A stretch of 64,000 bases of DNA from Methylorubrum rhodinum (GTDB lineage: Bacteria > Pseudomonadota > Alphaproteobacteria > Rhizobiales > Beijerinckiaceae), in assembly GCF_014199935.1 (NCBI RefSeq), contig NZ_JACHOP010000007.1:124001-188000 (forward strand), written 5' to 3'. Both the position numbers and the translations under genes were made by a program. Shown here piece by piece: positions 1 through 8,507 of this stretch (its first letter is position 1; each line of letters opens with the position of its first letter). The notes beneath the pieces are model-generated. The model was not told the origin of the DNA. It ran no database searches and worked only from the letters and a program-made list of their open reading frames with translations.

Positions 1-42
1 GCCGCCTCGGCGAGCTTCGAGACGGCGGACGCCCCCTCGTGA
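1..42 (+). CDS. possible 3' end of an upstream gene (partial)
   Basis: Frame 1 reads through 13 codons (AASASFETADAPS) to a TGA at 40-42, followed about 85 bases later by a strong hairpin. This fits the tail of a gene that begins outside the window, but 13 codons cannot prove coding or show its identity. Confidence 0.25.
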   Translation, partial: AASASFETADAPS

Positions 43-128
43 CCGGACGCGCGTCCCCACCCCTCGCAGGCGAGCGCGGCCGTTCCCACATCCTCACGAC
101 GGCCCGCGCGCCACTTCGCCGGGCGCGA

Positions 129-175
129 CCATAGCGATCCCCGACCCGATGGCATCGGGTCGGGGATCGCTATGG
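129..175 (+). terminator. perfect 22-bp inverted repeat, terminator-like
   Basis: Bases 129-150 are exactly complementary to 154-175, with a 3-base loop. The stem is very strong but has no clear T-run on either side. It lies between a possible upstream gene end and the gene at 249, so it probably ends the upstream transcript; an attenuator for the downstream gene is the alternative. Confidence 0.6.
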
Positions 176-248
176 GTCCTTGTTGTACCGTGCATTCTTT
201 CGACGAACCGGGACCCGCTTCGTCGGAATGCGCTCTGGGGAGGGAACG

Positions 249-623
249 ATGGGACTACTCGACGGGCTTCTCGGGCACGGCAGCGATCTCGCCGCCGGCG
301 AGGTCGATCAGCAGCTCGCGGGCGTGCTCGCGCCGGGCGAGAGCGTGCGCGTCGCCTTCAAGGTGATCCGCGACCTGATGGTCTTCACCGATCGCCGCCT
401 GATCCTGGTCGACCGCCAGGGCATGACCGGGCGCAAGGTCGAGTACCTGACGGTCCCCTACCGCGCCATCACCTCGTTCTCCGTCGAGACCGCGGGCAGC
501 TTCGACATGGATTCCGAGCTGAAGATCTGGGTGTCGGGCCGGCCCGACCCGATCCAGCGCACGCTCAAGCGCGGCGCCGACATTTTAGGGATTCAGCAGG
601 CGATCGCCGGCTCGCTGAAATAG
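249..623 (+). CDS. bacterial PH-domain protein (bPH_1 type)
   Basis: Small, probably cytosolic protein made of one bacterial pleckstrin-like domain; the ligand of such domains is generally unknown. After a polar N-terminus (residues 1-35) comes a single barrel, about residues 36-124, with strand-rich segments such as [11 protein letters not shown] and [15 protein letters not shown]. The ATG at 249 was chosen because it has a strong GGGGAGGGA ribosome site; the frame stays open upstream to 180 without such a site. At 124 aa the length suits the family. Only four bases separate its stop from the next gene, so the two are probably co-transcribed. The role is unknown. Confidence 0.8.
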   Translation: MGLLDGLLGHGSDLAAGEVDQQLAGVLAPGESVRVAFKVIRDLMVFTDRRLILVDRQGMTGRKVEYLTVPYRAITSFSVETAGSFDMDSELKIWVSGRPDPIQRTLKRGADILGIQQAIAGSLK

Positions 624-627
624 GCCG

Positions 628-1113
628 ATGGCTTTCACCATCCGCCGCCTCGGCCCCGGCGACGTCACCGCGATGCGCGCGCTGAACGCCCTGTTCGGCC
701 GCGCGTTTTCCGATCCCCACACCTATGGCGGCGCGCCGCCGATCGATGCCTACCTCGCCCGGTGGCTCGGCCAGGCACATGTCCTCGCGCTGGTCGCCGA
801 GGCCGACGGCGCGGTGATCGGCGGCCTCGTCGCCTACGAACTCCAGAAGTTCGAGCAGGCCCGCAGCGAGGTCTACCTCTACGATCTGGCCGTCGCCGAA
901 GAGCACTGCCGCCGCGGCATCGCGACCGCGCTGATCGAAGCCTTGCGGGCACAGGCCGCCGCCCGCGGGGCCTACGTGGTCTTCGTCCAAGCCGATCACG
1001 GCGACGATCCCGCTGTCGCGCTCTACACGAAGCTCGGAGCGCGGGAGGACGTGATGCATTTCGACATTCCGGTCCGGGCGCCGCCGGCGCGTCGATCGCC
1101 GTGGGGGGCGTGA
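628..1113 (+). CDS. AAC(3)-I-like GNAT acetyltransferase
   Basis: GNAT-fold N-acetyltransferase that closely resembles aminoglycoside 3-N-acetyltransferases of the AAC(3)-I (gentamicin) family, as far as I recall those sequences. Matching landmarks are [19 protein letters not shown] (71-89), the acetyl-CoA-binding [12 protein letters not shown] (95-106), [18 protein letters not shown] (120-137) and MHFDI (143-147). Family members acetylate the 3-amino group of gentamicin-type aminoglycosides using acetyl-CoA in the cytosol; activity here is inferred. Its 161 aa is normal. It starts 4 bases after the PH-domain gene. No integrase, attC-like site or transposase is nearby, so it looks chromosomal and intrinsic. 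Another small-amine substrate is possible. Confidence 0.85.
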   Translation: MAFTIRRLGPGDVTAMRALNALFGRAFSDPHTYGGAPPIDAYLARWLGQAHVLALVAEADGAVIGGLVAYELQKFEQARSEVYLYDLAVAEEHCRRGIATALIEALRAQAAARGAYVVFVQADHGDDPAVALYTKLGAREDVMHFDIPVRAPPARRSPWGA

Positions 1114-1241
1114 GGTCGGCCCGCGCCGGCGCCTGCGACCCGACCGCATCGGGACCGCTCCCGCCTCTGGACTCTTTTCCGGCCGCGACGTCTTACGACG
1201 TGCCGGCGACCGCCTCGTCGGACAGCGCTCCAGGATCCCCC

Positions 1242-2048
1242 ATGCAGGGTCTTCAGAAGGTGTTCCGGGTTCTTCGGCAGGGCGGCGTGTTCGGTCTCGT
1301 GAATCGCGGCTTCGGATTCGTCTATCGGCGCGGGGTTCGTCCGCTCCTGCCGGTCTCCGGGCCGGCCCGCCTCGGCGGGGTGCTGACCTGCTACGGCCTG
1401 ACCGCCGCCGACCGCTACGTCCCGGCCAGTTGGCTGCCGTGGTGGATGACCGAGCCGACCGGCAATTCGAGCTACGAGGCGGCCCTGGTCCACGGTCTCG
1501 GCGCGCAGGTCCGGTCGGGCGACCGCGTCGTCGTGGTCGGGGGCGGCATCGGCGTCACCGCGGTGAACGCCGCCCTGCTCGCCGGACCGTCCGGCCACGT
1601 CACCTGCTTCGAGGGAAACCTCGAGAATTGCGCGCGCGTCGGCGAGACGGCGGCGCTCAACGGCGTGAGCAACCTGACCGTGCGGCATGCCGTCATCGGC
1701 CAGCCGATCGCCGTGTACGGGGCCGCCGCCCAACTCGGGACCGTACTGCCCGCCGACCGGCTTCCGCCCTGCGACGTGCTCGAACTCGACTGCGAGGGGG
1801 CGGAGATCCGCATCATCCCGGAGATGACGATCCGTCCGCGCGTGCTGCTGGTCGAGACCCACGGCCTCTACGCCTCCTCGACCCGGGACGTCGCGGCCGC
1901 GATGGCGGCCTGCGGCTACGCCGTCACGGATCTCGGCTGGGCGGAGCCGAGCCAAGTGGAGACGTGTCGAGAGCACGACATCCGCGTTCTGCTCGGCGTT
2001 CGCGGCCCTTCGGACGGATCGGACGAGGGCCGGCGCGCCGGCTCCTGA
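1242..2048 (+). CDS. FkbM-type SAM-dependent methyltransferase
   Basis: Probable class I methyltransferase of the FkbM type; relatives O-methylate sugars, lipids or secondary metabolites. A Rossmann motif I is visible at residues 96-106 (VVVVGGGIGVT), followed by the acidic ribose-binding CFEGN (122-126), and the diagnostic ELDCEGAEIRII lies at 181-192. The first 75 residues are basic and hydrophobic and could contact a membrane. The open frame extends to 762, but that part overlaps the acetyltransferase; the ATG at 1242 gives a natural 268-aa protein. No sugar or lipid genes lie close by to suggest the acceptor. Confidence 0.72.
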   Translation: MQGLQKVFRVLRQGGVFGLVNRGFGFVYRRGVRPLLPVSGPARLGGVLTCYGLTAADRYVPASWLPWWMTEPTGNSSYEAALVHGLGAQVRSGDRVVVVGGGIGVTAVNAALLAGPSGHVTCFEGNLENCARVGETAALNGVSNLTVRHAVIGQPIAVYGAAAQLGTVLPADRLPPCDVLELDCEGAEIRIIPEMTIRPRVLLVETHGLYASSTRDVAAAMAACGYAVTDLGWAEPSQVETCREHDIRVLLGVRGPSDGSDEGRRAGS

Positions 2049-2371
2049 ACCGGATCGACGCCGCCCGCCATCCGGTGCGGACCGGGCCGGAGGACGCGGC
2101 CCCTCGCGACATCCGCCCTTGCCCTCGCACCAAAATCCCGCTAAGCGCACCGCCTTCGTATCCGCTCCGGCCGGGGGCTGAACGGACGGTGCCGTCTTCG
2201 GCACAGGGTTCCTCAAAACAACCCGTCGTCCCGTGTCTCCGCCTTCGATCAACCGCTCGGGCCATCACAACGGCTCGAAGGGCTTGGCGCCGAGAGGATG
2301 CGAGTTGAGCCGGCCCGACTCCGCTTGAACCCGCGGTGCGGGCCTCCTTTGTCGTTGGATAAGGCCCGAAA
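2049..2371 (+). other. gene-free leader region upstream of rpsF
   Basis: 323 bases without a convincing gene. The last 100 bases can form small hairpins, for example an imperfect one with arms near 2272-2279 and 2304-2310, and a GC-rich one near 2330-2345. They should hold the rpsF promoter and perhaps an autoregulatory leader; S6:S18-binding leaders are known in other bacteria. I could not match that motif with confidence. Confidence 0.4.
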
Positions 2372-2851
2372 ATGCCTCTCTACGAGCACGTCTTCCTGGC
2401 GCGCCAGGACGTGACGTCCCAGCAGGTCGAGACCATGGTCGAGACCTACAAGGGTGTCATCGAGGCGGGCGGCGGCACGATCGAGAAGATCGAGTCCTGG
2501 GGCGTCAAGTCCCTCGCCTACCGCATCAAGAAGAACCGCAAGGCGCATTTCACGCTCCTCAACATCTCGGCTCCCCCGGCGGCTCTCGCCGAGATGGAGC
2601 GCCAGATGCAGATCTCCGAGGACGTGCTGCGCTTCATGACCGTCCGCGTCGAGCAGCTGGAGGCCGAGCCTTCCGCGATGATGCAGAAGCGCGACCGCGA
2701 CGACCGCAAGGATCGCGACCGCGGCGACCGTCCGCGTCGTCGCGACGACGATTTCGGCGGCGGCTTCGGCGGTGACCGCGACCGCGGTGATCGCGGCGAC
2801 CGTGGGGACCGCGGCGAGCGGCCCGAGCGCAGCTTCGGCGGGGAGAACTGA
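2372..2851 (+). CDS. rpsF: 30S ribosomal protein S6
   Basis: Ribosomal protein S6, which binds the central domain of 16S rRNA as a pair with S18. The N-terminus [15 protein letters not shown] and the core [19 protein letters not shown] are typical. At 159 aa it is longer than the classical 100-135 aa because of a hydrophilic Arg/Asp/Gly tail from about residue 107 (repeats of DRGDRGDRG). Such charged tails are common in alphaproteobacterial S6. It is followed 2 bases later by rpsR, then a DUF2232 gene and rplI, the usual gene order. Confidence 0.97.
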   Translation: MPLYEHVFLARQDVTSQQVETMVETYKGVIEAGGGTIEKIESWGVKSLAYRIKKNRKAHFTLLNISAPPAALAEMERQMQISEDVLRFMTVRVEQLEAEPSAMMQKRDRDDRKDRDRGDRPRRRDDDFGGGFGGDRDRGDRGDRGDRGERPERSFGGEN

Positions 2852-2853
2852 TC

Positions 2854-3114
2854 ATGGCATTCGGTGCTGGTGGTGGTGGTGGCGGCGGTGGCCGTCGTCC
2901 GTTCTTCCGTCGTCGCAAGACCTGCCCGTTCTCCGGCGCGAACGCTCCGAAGATCGACTACAAGGACGTGAAGCTGCTCTCCCGCTACGTGTCGGAGCGC
3001 GGCAAGATCGTGCCGTCCCGCATCACCGCGGTCTCGGCCAAGAAGCAGCGCGAGCTCGCCCAGGCGATCAAGCGCTCCCGCTTCCTCGGCCTGCTGCCCT
3101 ACGTCATCAAGTAA
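2854..3114 (+). CDS. rpsR: 30S ribosomal protein S18
   Basis: Ribosomal protein S18, partner of S6 on the small-subunit platform. The conserved core is present: [31 protein letters not shown] and [21 protein letters not shown]. The N-terminus carries a run of glycines (residues 4-13) encoded by GGT/GGC repeats. 86 aa is normal. It sits directly behind rpsF, with translation probably coupled. Confidence 0.97.
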   Translation: MAFGAGGGGGGGGRRPFFRRRKTCPFSGANAPKIDYKDVKLLSRYVSERGKIVPSRITAVSAKKQRELAQAIKRSRFLGLLPYVIK

Positions 3115-3248
3115 GGCTTATCGCCGGCCCGTTCATCCGGGCCGGCCGATCTCGTGAGGGCGACCCGGTGGCGGGCCGCCCGATCGTTGGGGCGTCACGG
3201 AACGCCTCTAACCCTGCGCAGGCAGCGGGACAGCGGATTTTTCTGACA

Positions 3249-4274
3249 ATGGGCAAGGACATCGGTATCGGCGTCGGTGCCGGCCTCGTGGCCGCGCTCC
3301 TGTTCAGCGTGCTGCTCAAGGCCAGCGCGCTCGCCATCCTGCTCTACCTGCTCGCCCCCTTGCCGATCCTGATCGTCGGACTGGGCTGGAGCCACAGGGC
3401 CGGGCTCGCGGCGGTCGCGAGTGGGGCACTGGCGTTGGCGCTGCTCGTCTCGCCCTATCTCGGGCTGGCCTTCGCCGCCTATCTCGCGCTCCCCGCATGG
3501 TGGCTCGCCTATCTGGCGATGCTCGGCCGGCCGGGGCCGGATGGCACCCTCGAATGGTATCCGACGGGGCGCCTGCTGGCCTGGGTCGCCGGCACCGCGG
3601 CGCTCGCCTTCGTCGCCATCGCGGCCATCGCCTCCCCCGACTACGACACCTTCCGCACGCAGATCTCCGAGATGAGCCGCCGCGTCGTGCAGATGCAGGT
3701 CCAGCGCGGCCGCATCCCGGGGCCTGCGCCGGGCGGTGCCGCGACCGAGACGGACGCCTCGAAGGCCGAGGCGCCCCAGGGTGACGCCAAGCCCGACGCG
3801 CCCGCCGCCTCCGACGACCTCGCCGGCGAGGTCGCCGACGCGCTGGCGACGCTCGCCCCCGCGCTCGCCGCGCAAGGGTTCGCGGTGCTCCTTACCTTCT
3901 ACCTCTGGGCCGCCGCCCGCATCGTCCAGATCTCCGGGCGCCTGCCCCGGCCCTGGCCGGACCTCCCCGCCACCGCGATGCCGCGCGCCGTGCTCCTCGT
4001 CCTCATCGGCGCGGTCGCGCTGTCGCTGGCGCCGGGCTTCGTCGGCGTGCTCGGCGTCGCGCTGATCGGCGGCCTGAGCGCCGCCTTCGCCCTCCAGGGG
4101 CTCGCCGCCTTCCACGACCGCAGCCGCGGCCGACCCGGCCGGCTCGGCCTGCTGGTCGGCCTCTACGTCGTGCTGTTCCTCACGCAGGGCATCGCCATGC
4201 TGGCCCTCGTCCTGTTCGGCATCGCCGACACCGCCCTCGACCGGCGCCGCCCGCAAGCCAAGGGCAGCGCCTGA
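3249..4274 (+). CDS. DUF2232 integral membrane protein
   Basis: Polytopic inner-membrane protein of the DUF2232 family, commonly found between rpsR and rplI in alphaproteobacteria; function unknown. About eight hydrophobic segments are visible, beginning at residues 7-24 and 28-45. A hydrophilic stretch rich in Ala, Asp and Pro (about residues 140-195) separates the N- and C-terminal membrane halves. The ATG at 3249 gives 341 aa; the longer open frame to 2772 overlaps rpsF and rpsR and is not credible. Gene spacing suggests transcription with the ribosomal genes. Confidence 0.85.
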   Translation: MGKDIGIGVGAGLVAALLFSVLLKASALAILLYLLAPLPILIVGLGWSHRAGLAAVASGALALALLVSPYLGLAFAAYLALPAWWLAYLAMLGRPGPDGTLEWYPTGRLLAWVAGTAALAFVAIAAIASPDYDTFRTQISEMSRRVVQMQVQRGRIPGPAPGGAATETDASKAEAPQGDAKPDAPAASDDLAGEVADALATLAPALAAQGFAVLLTFYLWAAARIVQISGRLPRPWPDLPATAMPRAVLLVLIGAVALSLAPGFVGVLGVALIGGLSAAFALQGLAAFHDRSRGRPGRLGLLVGLYVVLFLTQGIAMLALVLFGIADTALDRRRPQAKGSA

Positions 4275-4309
4275 GACCCCAAGCTTCCGCACACTCAAGG
4301 AGAAGTCAG

Positions 4310-4882
4310 ATGGAAGTCATCCTGCTCGAACGCGTCGCCAAGCTCGGCCAGATGGGTGAGACCGTGAACGTGCGCCCCGGCTACGCCCGCAACTTCCTGC
4401 TCGCCCGCGGCAAGGCTCTGCGCGCCACCGAGAACAACAAGAAGCACTTCGAGGTCCAGCGCGCCCAGCTCGAGGCGCGCAACCTCGAGCGCCGCAACGA
4501 GGCCCAGACGGTCGCCGAGAAGCTCGACGGCCAGAGCTTCGTGCTGATCCGCCAATCCGGCGAGACCGGCGTGCTCTACGGCTCGGTCTCGACCCGCGAT
4601 CTGGCCGAAGTCGTCACCAAGGAAGGCTTCTCGGTCGAGCGCGGCCAGTTCGTGCTCAACCAGCCGATCAAGACGCTCGGCCTGCACACCGTGCCGGTCA
4701 CGCTCCACCCCGAGGTCGAGGTGACCGTCACCGTCAACGTCGCCCGCTCGCCGGAAGAGGCCGAGCGCCAGTCCCGCGGCGAATCGGTCACCGAACGTGA
4801 GCAGTTCAACCTCGACGACCTCGGCCTCGAAGTCGGCCAAGCGCTCGCCGACGCCGGCGAAGGCGCCGACGACCGCGGTTGA
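4310..4882 (+). CDS. rplI: 50S ribosomal protein L9
   Basis: Ribosomal protein L9, which binds 23S rRNA near the L1 stalk. The N-terminal RNA-binding domain [19 protein letters not shown] with [15 protein letters not shown] (about residues 23-37), the connecting helix rich in Glu and Arg, and the C-terminal domain ([18 protein letters not shown]) are all present. At 190 aa it exceeds the 150-aa classic form by an acidic C-terminal extension, usual in this order. A clear AAGGAGAAG ribosome site precedes the ATG. Confidence 0.97.
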   Translation: MEVILLERVAKLGQMGETVNVRPGYARNFLLARGKALRATENNKKHFEVQRAQLEARNLERRNEAQTVAEKLDGQSFVLIRQSGETGVLYGSVSTRDLAEVVTKEGFSVERGQFVLNQPIKTLGLHTVPVTLHPEVEVTVTVNVARSPEEAERQSRGESVTEREQFNLDDLGLEVGQALADAGEGADDRG

Positions 4883-4892
4883 TCCTGGGATT

Positions 4893-4991
4893 CCGAAGGG
4901 ATCATCCCTTCGGCGGGGCGCCGGGGCAGAGCCCCGGCATCCCTTCGACCAGGGCTCTGCCCTGGACCCGCGAAAGGACGTAGTCCTTTCG
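4893..4991. repeat. array of four short perfect hairpins after rplI
   Basis: Four consecutive perfect inverted repeats: arms 4893-4901/4905-4913, 4920-4927/4931-4938, 4949-4955/4959-4965 and 4971-4978/4984-4991, with loops of 3-5 bases. The arrangement resembles mosaic REP/BIME-type intergenic elements. The first hairpin could end rplI transcription. The rest of the 366-base gap up to dnaB at 5249 shows no further gene and should contain the dnaB promoter. Confidence 0.7.
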
Positions 4992-5248
4992 AAACCTCGG
5001 ACTTGGGCGGTGGACAGCGGGCATGGCGCGCTGTCCGGCGTTGACTTGTTCCTAATTCGTTCCAGCATGGCGCCCGCGATTCCCTCATCGGGAGACGCGG
5101 GCGTCGTGCGTTTCGGGCGTCCGTGGCGCATGGGCCGCAGCCGCCGGAGGCGTGCCGGCTTAAGGAAAATTCACCACCCCGGCGCAAGGTCCGGCGGGCA
5201 TGGAAACGGGCGGCCGGTCGCGGCCGCGGCAACGGAGCGTGAGACGCC

Positions 5249-6736
5249 ATGGCCCTGCCCAACGCCCTCGCGGCCAAGCTCGAAGCGGTCCAGGCCGAGT
5301 ACCGGGTGCCGCCGCACAACATCGACGCGGAGCAGGCGCTCCTCGGCGCGATCATGGTCAACAACGACGCCTATTACCGCGTCTCGGACTTCCTGCTGCC
5401 CGAGCACTTCATGGAGGCGGTCCACCGCCAGATTTTTGAAGTCGCGGTCACGCTGATCAAGGCCGGCAAGCTCGCCACGCCGATCACGCTCAAGACCTAT
5501 CTCGGCGACATCGATCTCGGCGGCGTCACGCCGATGCAGTACCTCGCCCGCCTCGCGGCGGAAGCCACCACCGTCATCAATGCGGGCGAGTACGGCCGCA
5601 CCATCTACGATCTGGCCATCCGCCGCCGCCTCATCACCATCGGCGAGGACATGGTCAACGGCGCCTACGAGGCGCCGGTCGAGTCCAGGCCCCGCGACCA
5701 GATCGAGGCGACCGAGCGGCGCCTCTACGAACTCGCCGAATCCGGCAAGTACGACGGCGGCTTCCAGAAATTCTCCGATGCGCTCACGGCGGCCATCGAC
5801 ATGGCGGCCAAGGCCTACCAGCGCGACGGCAAGCTCTCGGGCATCTCCACCGGGCTCACCGACCTCGACGCCAAGATGGGCGGCCTCCAGCCCTCCGACC
5901 TGATCATCCTCGCGGGTCGCCCGGCCATGGGCAAGACCTCGCTCGTGACCAACATCGCCTTCAACATCGCCAAGGCCTATCGCGGCGAGAAGCAGGCCGA
6001 CGGCACGATGCAGACCGTCAACGGCGGCATCGTCGGCTTCTTCTCCCTCGAAATGTCGGCCGAGCAGCTCGCCACCCGCATCATCGCCGAGCAATCCGGC
6101 GTGCCCTCCTACAAGATCCGCCGCGGCGACATCCGCCCCGAGGATTTCTACAAGATCACCGATGCTGCCCGCGACATGCAGACGATCCCGTTCTACATCG
6201 ACCAGACCGGCGGCATCTCCATCGCCCAGTTGGCCGCCCGCGCCCGCCGCCTCAAGCGCCAGAAGGGCCTCGACCTCCTCATCATTGACTATCTCCAGCT
6301 GCTCTCCGGCTCCGGCAAGAAGAGCGACAACCGCGTGCAGGAGATGACCGAGATCACCACCGGCATGAAGGCTTTGGCCAAGGAGCTGGCGGTGCCGATC
6401 ATCGGCCTGTCGCAGCTCTCGCGTCAGGTCGAGAACCGCGACGACAAGCGCCCGCAGCTCTCGGACCTGCGCGAATCCGGCTCGATCGAGCAGGACGCCG
6501 ACGTGGTGATGTTCGTGTTCCGCGAGGAATATTACGTCGGCAACAAGAAGCCGCGCGAGGGCACGGAGGAGTTCTTCGCCTGGGAGCAGGAGATGCAGCG
6601 CGTCCACGGCAAGGCCGAGGTCATCCTCGGCAAGCAGCGCCACGGCCCGACCGGCACGGTGGAGCTGCAGTTCGACGCCAACATCACCCGGTTCTCGAAC
6701 CTCGCCCAGAGCGATCGGATGCCCGAGCAGATGTGA
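5249..6736 (+). CDS. dnaB: replicative DNA helicase DnaB
   Basis: Hexameric 5'-3' helicase that unwinds DNA at the replication fork. The N-terminal domain begins at PPHNIDAEQALLGAIM (residues 21-36). The RecA-like C-terminal domain carries the Walker A GRPAMGKT (223-230), FFSLEMSAEQL, the Walker B LLIIDYLQLL (343-352), and further on SQLSRQVE and LRESGSIEQDAD. 495 aa is normal and no intein interrupts the ATPase motifs. The ATG at 5249 follows a GGAGCGTGAGACGCC context. Confidence 0.97.
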   Translation: MALPNALAAKLEAVQAEYRVPPHNIDAEQALLGAIMVNNDAYYRVSDFLLPEHFMEAVHRQIFEVAVTLIKAGKLATPITLKTYLGDIDLGGVTPMQYLARLAAEATTVINAGEYGRTIYDLAIRRRLITIGEDMVNGAYEAPVESRPRDQIEATERRLYELAESGKYDGGFQKFSDALTAAIDMAAKAYQRDGKLSGISTGLTDLDAKMGGLQPSDLIILAGRPAMGKTSLVTNIAFNIAKAYRGEKQADGTMQTVNGGIVGFFSLEMSAEQLATRIIAEQSGVPSYKIRRGDIRPEDFYKITDAARDMQTIPFYIDQTGGISIAQLAARARRLKRQKGLDLLIIDYLQLLSGSGKKSDNRVQEMTEITTGMKALAKELAVPIIGLSQLSRQVENRDDKRPQLSDLRESGSIEQDADVVMFVFREEYYVGNKKPREGTEEFFAWEQEMQRVHGKAEVILGKQRHGPTGTVELQFDANITRFSNLAQSDRMPEQM

Positions 6737-6771
6737 TACAAGAAGGTTGAGCGGTACGATGGAGAGAGGCG

Positions 6772-7248
6772 GTGGCGGCGCCGAGGCGGGTTGCGGTGGA
6801 GGGAACGGCCTACGAGGCGGATGCGTCCGCCTGGGCGCTGGAACAGGCGGACCACCTGCGCGCCGGCCGCTGGTCGCGTCTCGACGTCGCGCATCTGGCC
6901 GATGAGATCGAAGCCTTGGCCCGCAGCGAACGCCGCGCGCTGACGAGCGCCTTGCAGGTGATCCTGTTGCATCTCCTCAAGTGGGAGCATCAGCCGGATC
7001 GTCGGACGCGAAGCTGGGTGGACTCCATCCGCACGCAGCGGCTCGCCGTGGCCGAAGATATCGAGGACAGTCCGAGCCTCGTGCCGCAACTCGACGAACT
7101 CGTCGCCCGCGCCTATCGCCGCGCCCGCATCGATGCGGCCGGCGAGACCGGCCTCGACGACGACGCCTTCCCAGCCGAGTGCCCCTACATCCTTGAGGAC
7201 ATCATGACCCGGCCGGTGCCCTGGCCGCCGGTGGGCGGGGAGTCCTGA
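6772..7248 (+). CDS. DUF29 family protein
   Basis: Small soluble helical protein of the DUF29 family, function unknown. Family hallmarks seen are YEADASAWALEQADHLRAGR (residues 13-32), the LDVAHLADEIEALARSERR helix, and LLHLLKWEHQP. Start is a GTG at 6772 preceded by GGAGAGAGG; the ATG at 6759 is out of frame. The stop TGA overlaps the likely beginning of the alanine racemase frame, suggesting the two are translated from one message, although no functional link is known. DUF29 genes are frequent in cyanobacteria and alphaproteobacteria. Confidence 0.82.
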   Translation: MAAPRRVAVEGTAYEADASAWALEQADHLRAGRWSRLDVAHLADEIEALARSERRALTSALQVILLHLLKWEHQPDRRTRSWVDSIRTQRLAVAEDIEDSPSLVPQLDELVARAYRRARIDAAGETGLDDDAFPAECPYILEDIMTRPVPWPPVGGES

Positions 7249-8336
7249 TCATCGCCGCCGATGCTTGTCCCGGCCACGGCGCCCGCCTGACGGTCGATCT
7301 CGCGGCGCTGGTGGCGAACTGGCGCGCGCTCGGCGCCCACGCGCCCCAGGCCGAGTGCGGCGCCGTGGTGAAGGCCGACGCCTATGGCTGCGGGCTGTCG
7401 GCGGTGGCGCCGGCGCTGGCGCTGGCGGGCTGCCGCACCTTCTTCGTCGCTCATCTCTCCGAGGGCATTTTCGCGCGAAAGCTGCTGCCGGAGGCGGCGA
7501 TCTACGTGCTCAACGGGCTGCCGCCCGGTGCGGGCGCGGCCTTCGCCGAGCACGCGCTGCGTCCCGTCCTCGGCGACCGGGAGGAACTGGCGGAGTGGGC
7601 CGTCCTCTCGGACGGGCGCCTTCCGGCCGCGCTCCACGTCGACACCGGCATGAACCGGCTCGGCCTGTCCGTGCCGGATGCGCTCGCGCTCGCCGGCGAT
7701 CCGGTGATCGGAAAAGCCGGCATCGATCTCGTGATGAGCCATCTCGTCAGCGCCGAAATCCCCGCCGACCCGCTCAACGCCCGCCAGGCCGCCGACTTTT
7801 CCCGCCTGCGCGCGGCGTTCCCGCAGGCGCGCGCTTCGCTCGCCAATTCTTCCGGCACCTGCCTCGCTGACGACACGCGCCACGACCTGCTGCGGCCGGG
7901 TTATTCGCTGTTCGGCGGCAACCCCGAGCCCGGTCGCCCAAACCCGATGCGGCCGGTGGTGCGGCTGGAGGCGACGATCCTTCAAGTTCGCGATGTCGAG
8001 GCCGGCGCGACCTGCGGCTACAACGCCCGCTGGACCGCGCCCTCCCCCCGCCGCCTCGCCACCCTGTCGCTCGGCTATGCCGACGGCTATCCCCGCGCGG
8101 CGAGCGGGCGGGGCCACGCGCTGGTCGGCGGCGTGCCCTGCCCGATCCTCGGGCTGATCTCGATGGACCTCATCATCCTCGACGTCACCGACGCATCTGA
8201 CGCCCGCCGCGGCGGCACCGCGACGCTGATCGGCGACGGCCTCGACATCGACACGGTGGGCGCAAACGCCGGCACGATCGGCTACGAGATCCTGACCGGT
8301 CTGGGTTCTCGTTATGTTCGGAACTATGTAGAGTGA
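7245..8336 (+). CDS. alr: alanine racemase, non-canonical or uncertain start
   Basis: PLP-dependent alanine racemase, making D-alanine for peptidoglycan. The PLP lysine lies in GAVVKADAYGCG and the second catalytic tyrosine in CGYNARW; LSLGYADGYPR and SMDLIILDV are also typical. The first standard start in frame is GTG 7311 (MANWRAL), but coding homology continues upstream (GHGARLTVDLAALV), and that strand belongs to the barrel. In frame there is a stop at 7194 and no ATG, GTG or TTG between it and 7311. I place the start at CTG 7245, overlapping the TGA of the previous gene and preceded by GGCGGGGAG; this gives 363 aa, a normal length. The rare ATC codons at 7248 and 7251, or a base error near 7261, are alternatives. 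Confidence 0.85.
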   Translation: MIIAADACPGHGARLTVDLAALVANWRALGAHAPQAECGAVVKADAYGCGLSAVAPALALAGCRTFFVAHLSEGIFARKLLPEAAIYVLNGLPPGAGAAFAEHALRPVLGDREELAEWAVLSDGRLPAALHVDTGMNRLGLSVPDALALAGDPVIGKAGIDLVMSHLVSAEIPADPLNARQAADFSRLRAAFPQARASLANSSGTCLADDTRHDLLRPGYSLFGGNPEPGRPNPMRPVVRLEATILQVRDVEAGATCGYNARWTAPSPRRLATLSLGYADGYPRAASGRGHALVGGVPCPILGLISMDLIILDVTDASDARRGGTATLIGDGLDIDTVGANAGTIGYEILTGLGSRYVRNYVE

Positions 8337-8340
8337 TACT

Positions 8341-8479
8341 CCTCCCACCCACACCCTCATCCTGAGGTGCCGCGAAGCGGCCTCGAAGGAGGGCTCCAGA
8401 AGTCTCAGAAATCCCTGGAGCCCTCCTTCGAGGCTGAGCTGAGGCTCAGCACCTCGGGATGAGGGGGATGGGTGGGAGG
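8341..8479. repeat. dispersed palindromic repeat family A, copy 1
   Basis: 139-base element between alr and radA with perfect 10-base terminal inverted repeats (8341-8350 and 8470-8479) and large internal complementarity, including CTCGAAGGAGGGCTCCAG against CTGGAGCCCTCCTTCGAG. Near-identical elements lie at 38588-38724 and 51712-51852. It has no coding content and is probably a REP/MITE-like intergenic element able to fold into a long hairpin. Confidence 0.88.
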
Positions 8480-8507
8480 TTCGAAAAAGCTTCCGTCCCG
8501 AGCCCCC

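Noticed and set aside
628-1113. Mobile-integron origin of the AAC(3)-I-like gene
   Set aside because: No attC-like structure, integrase or transposase nearby; the genes on both sides look chromosomal.
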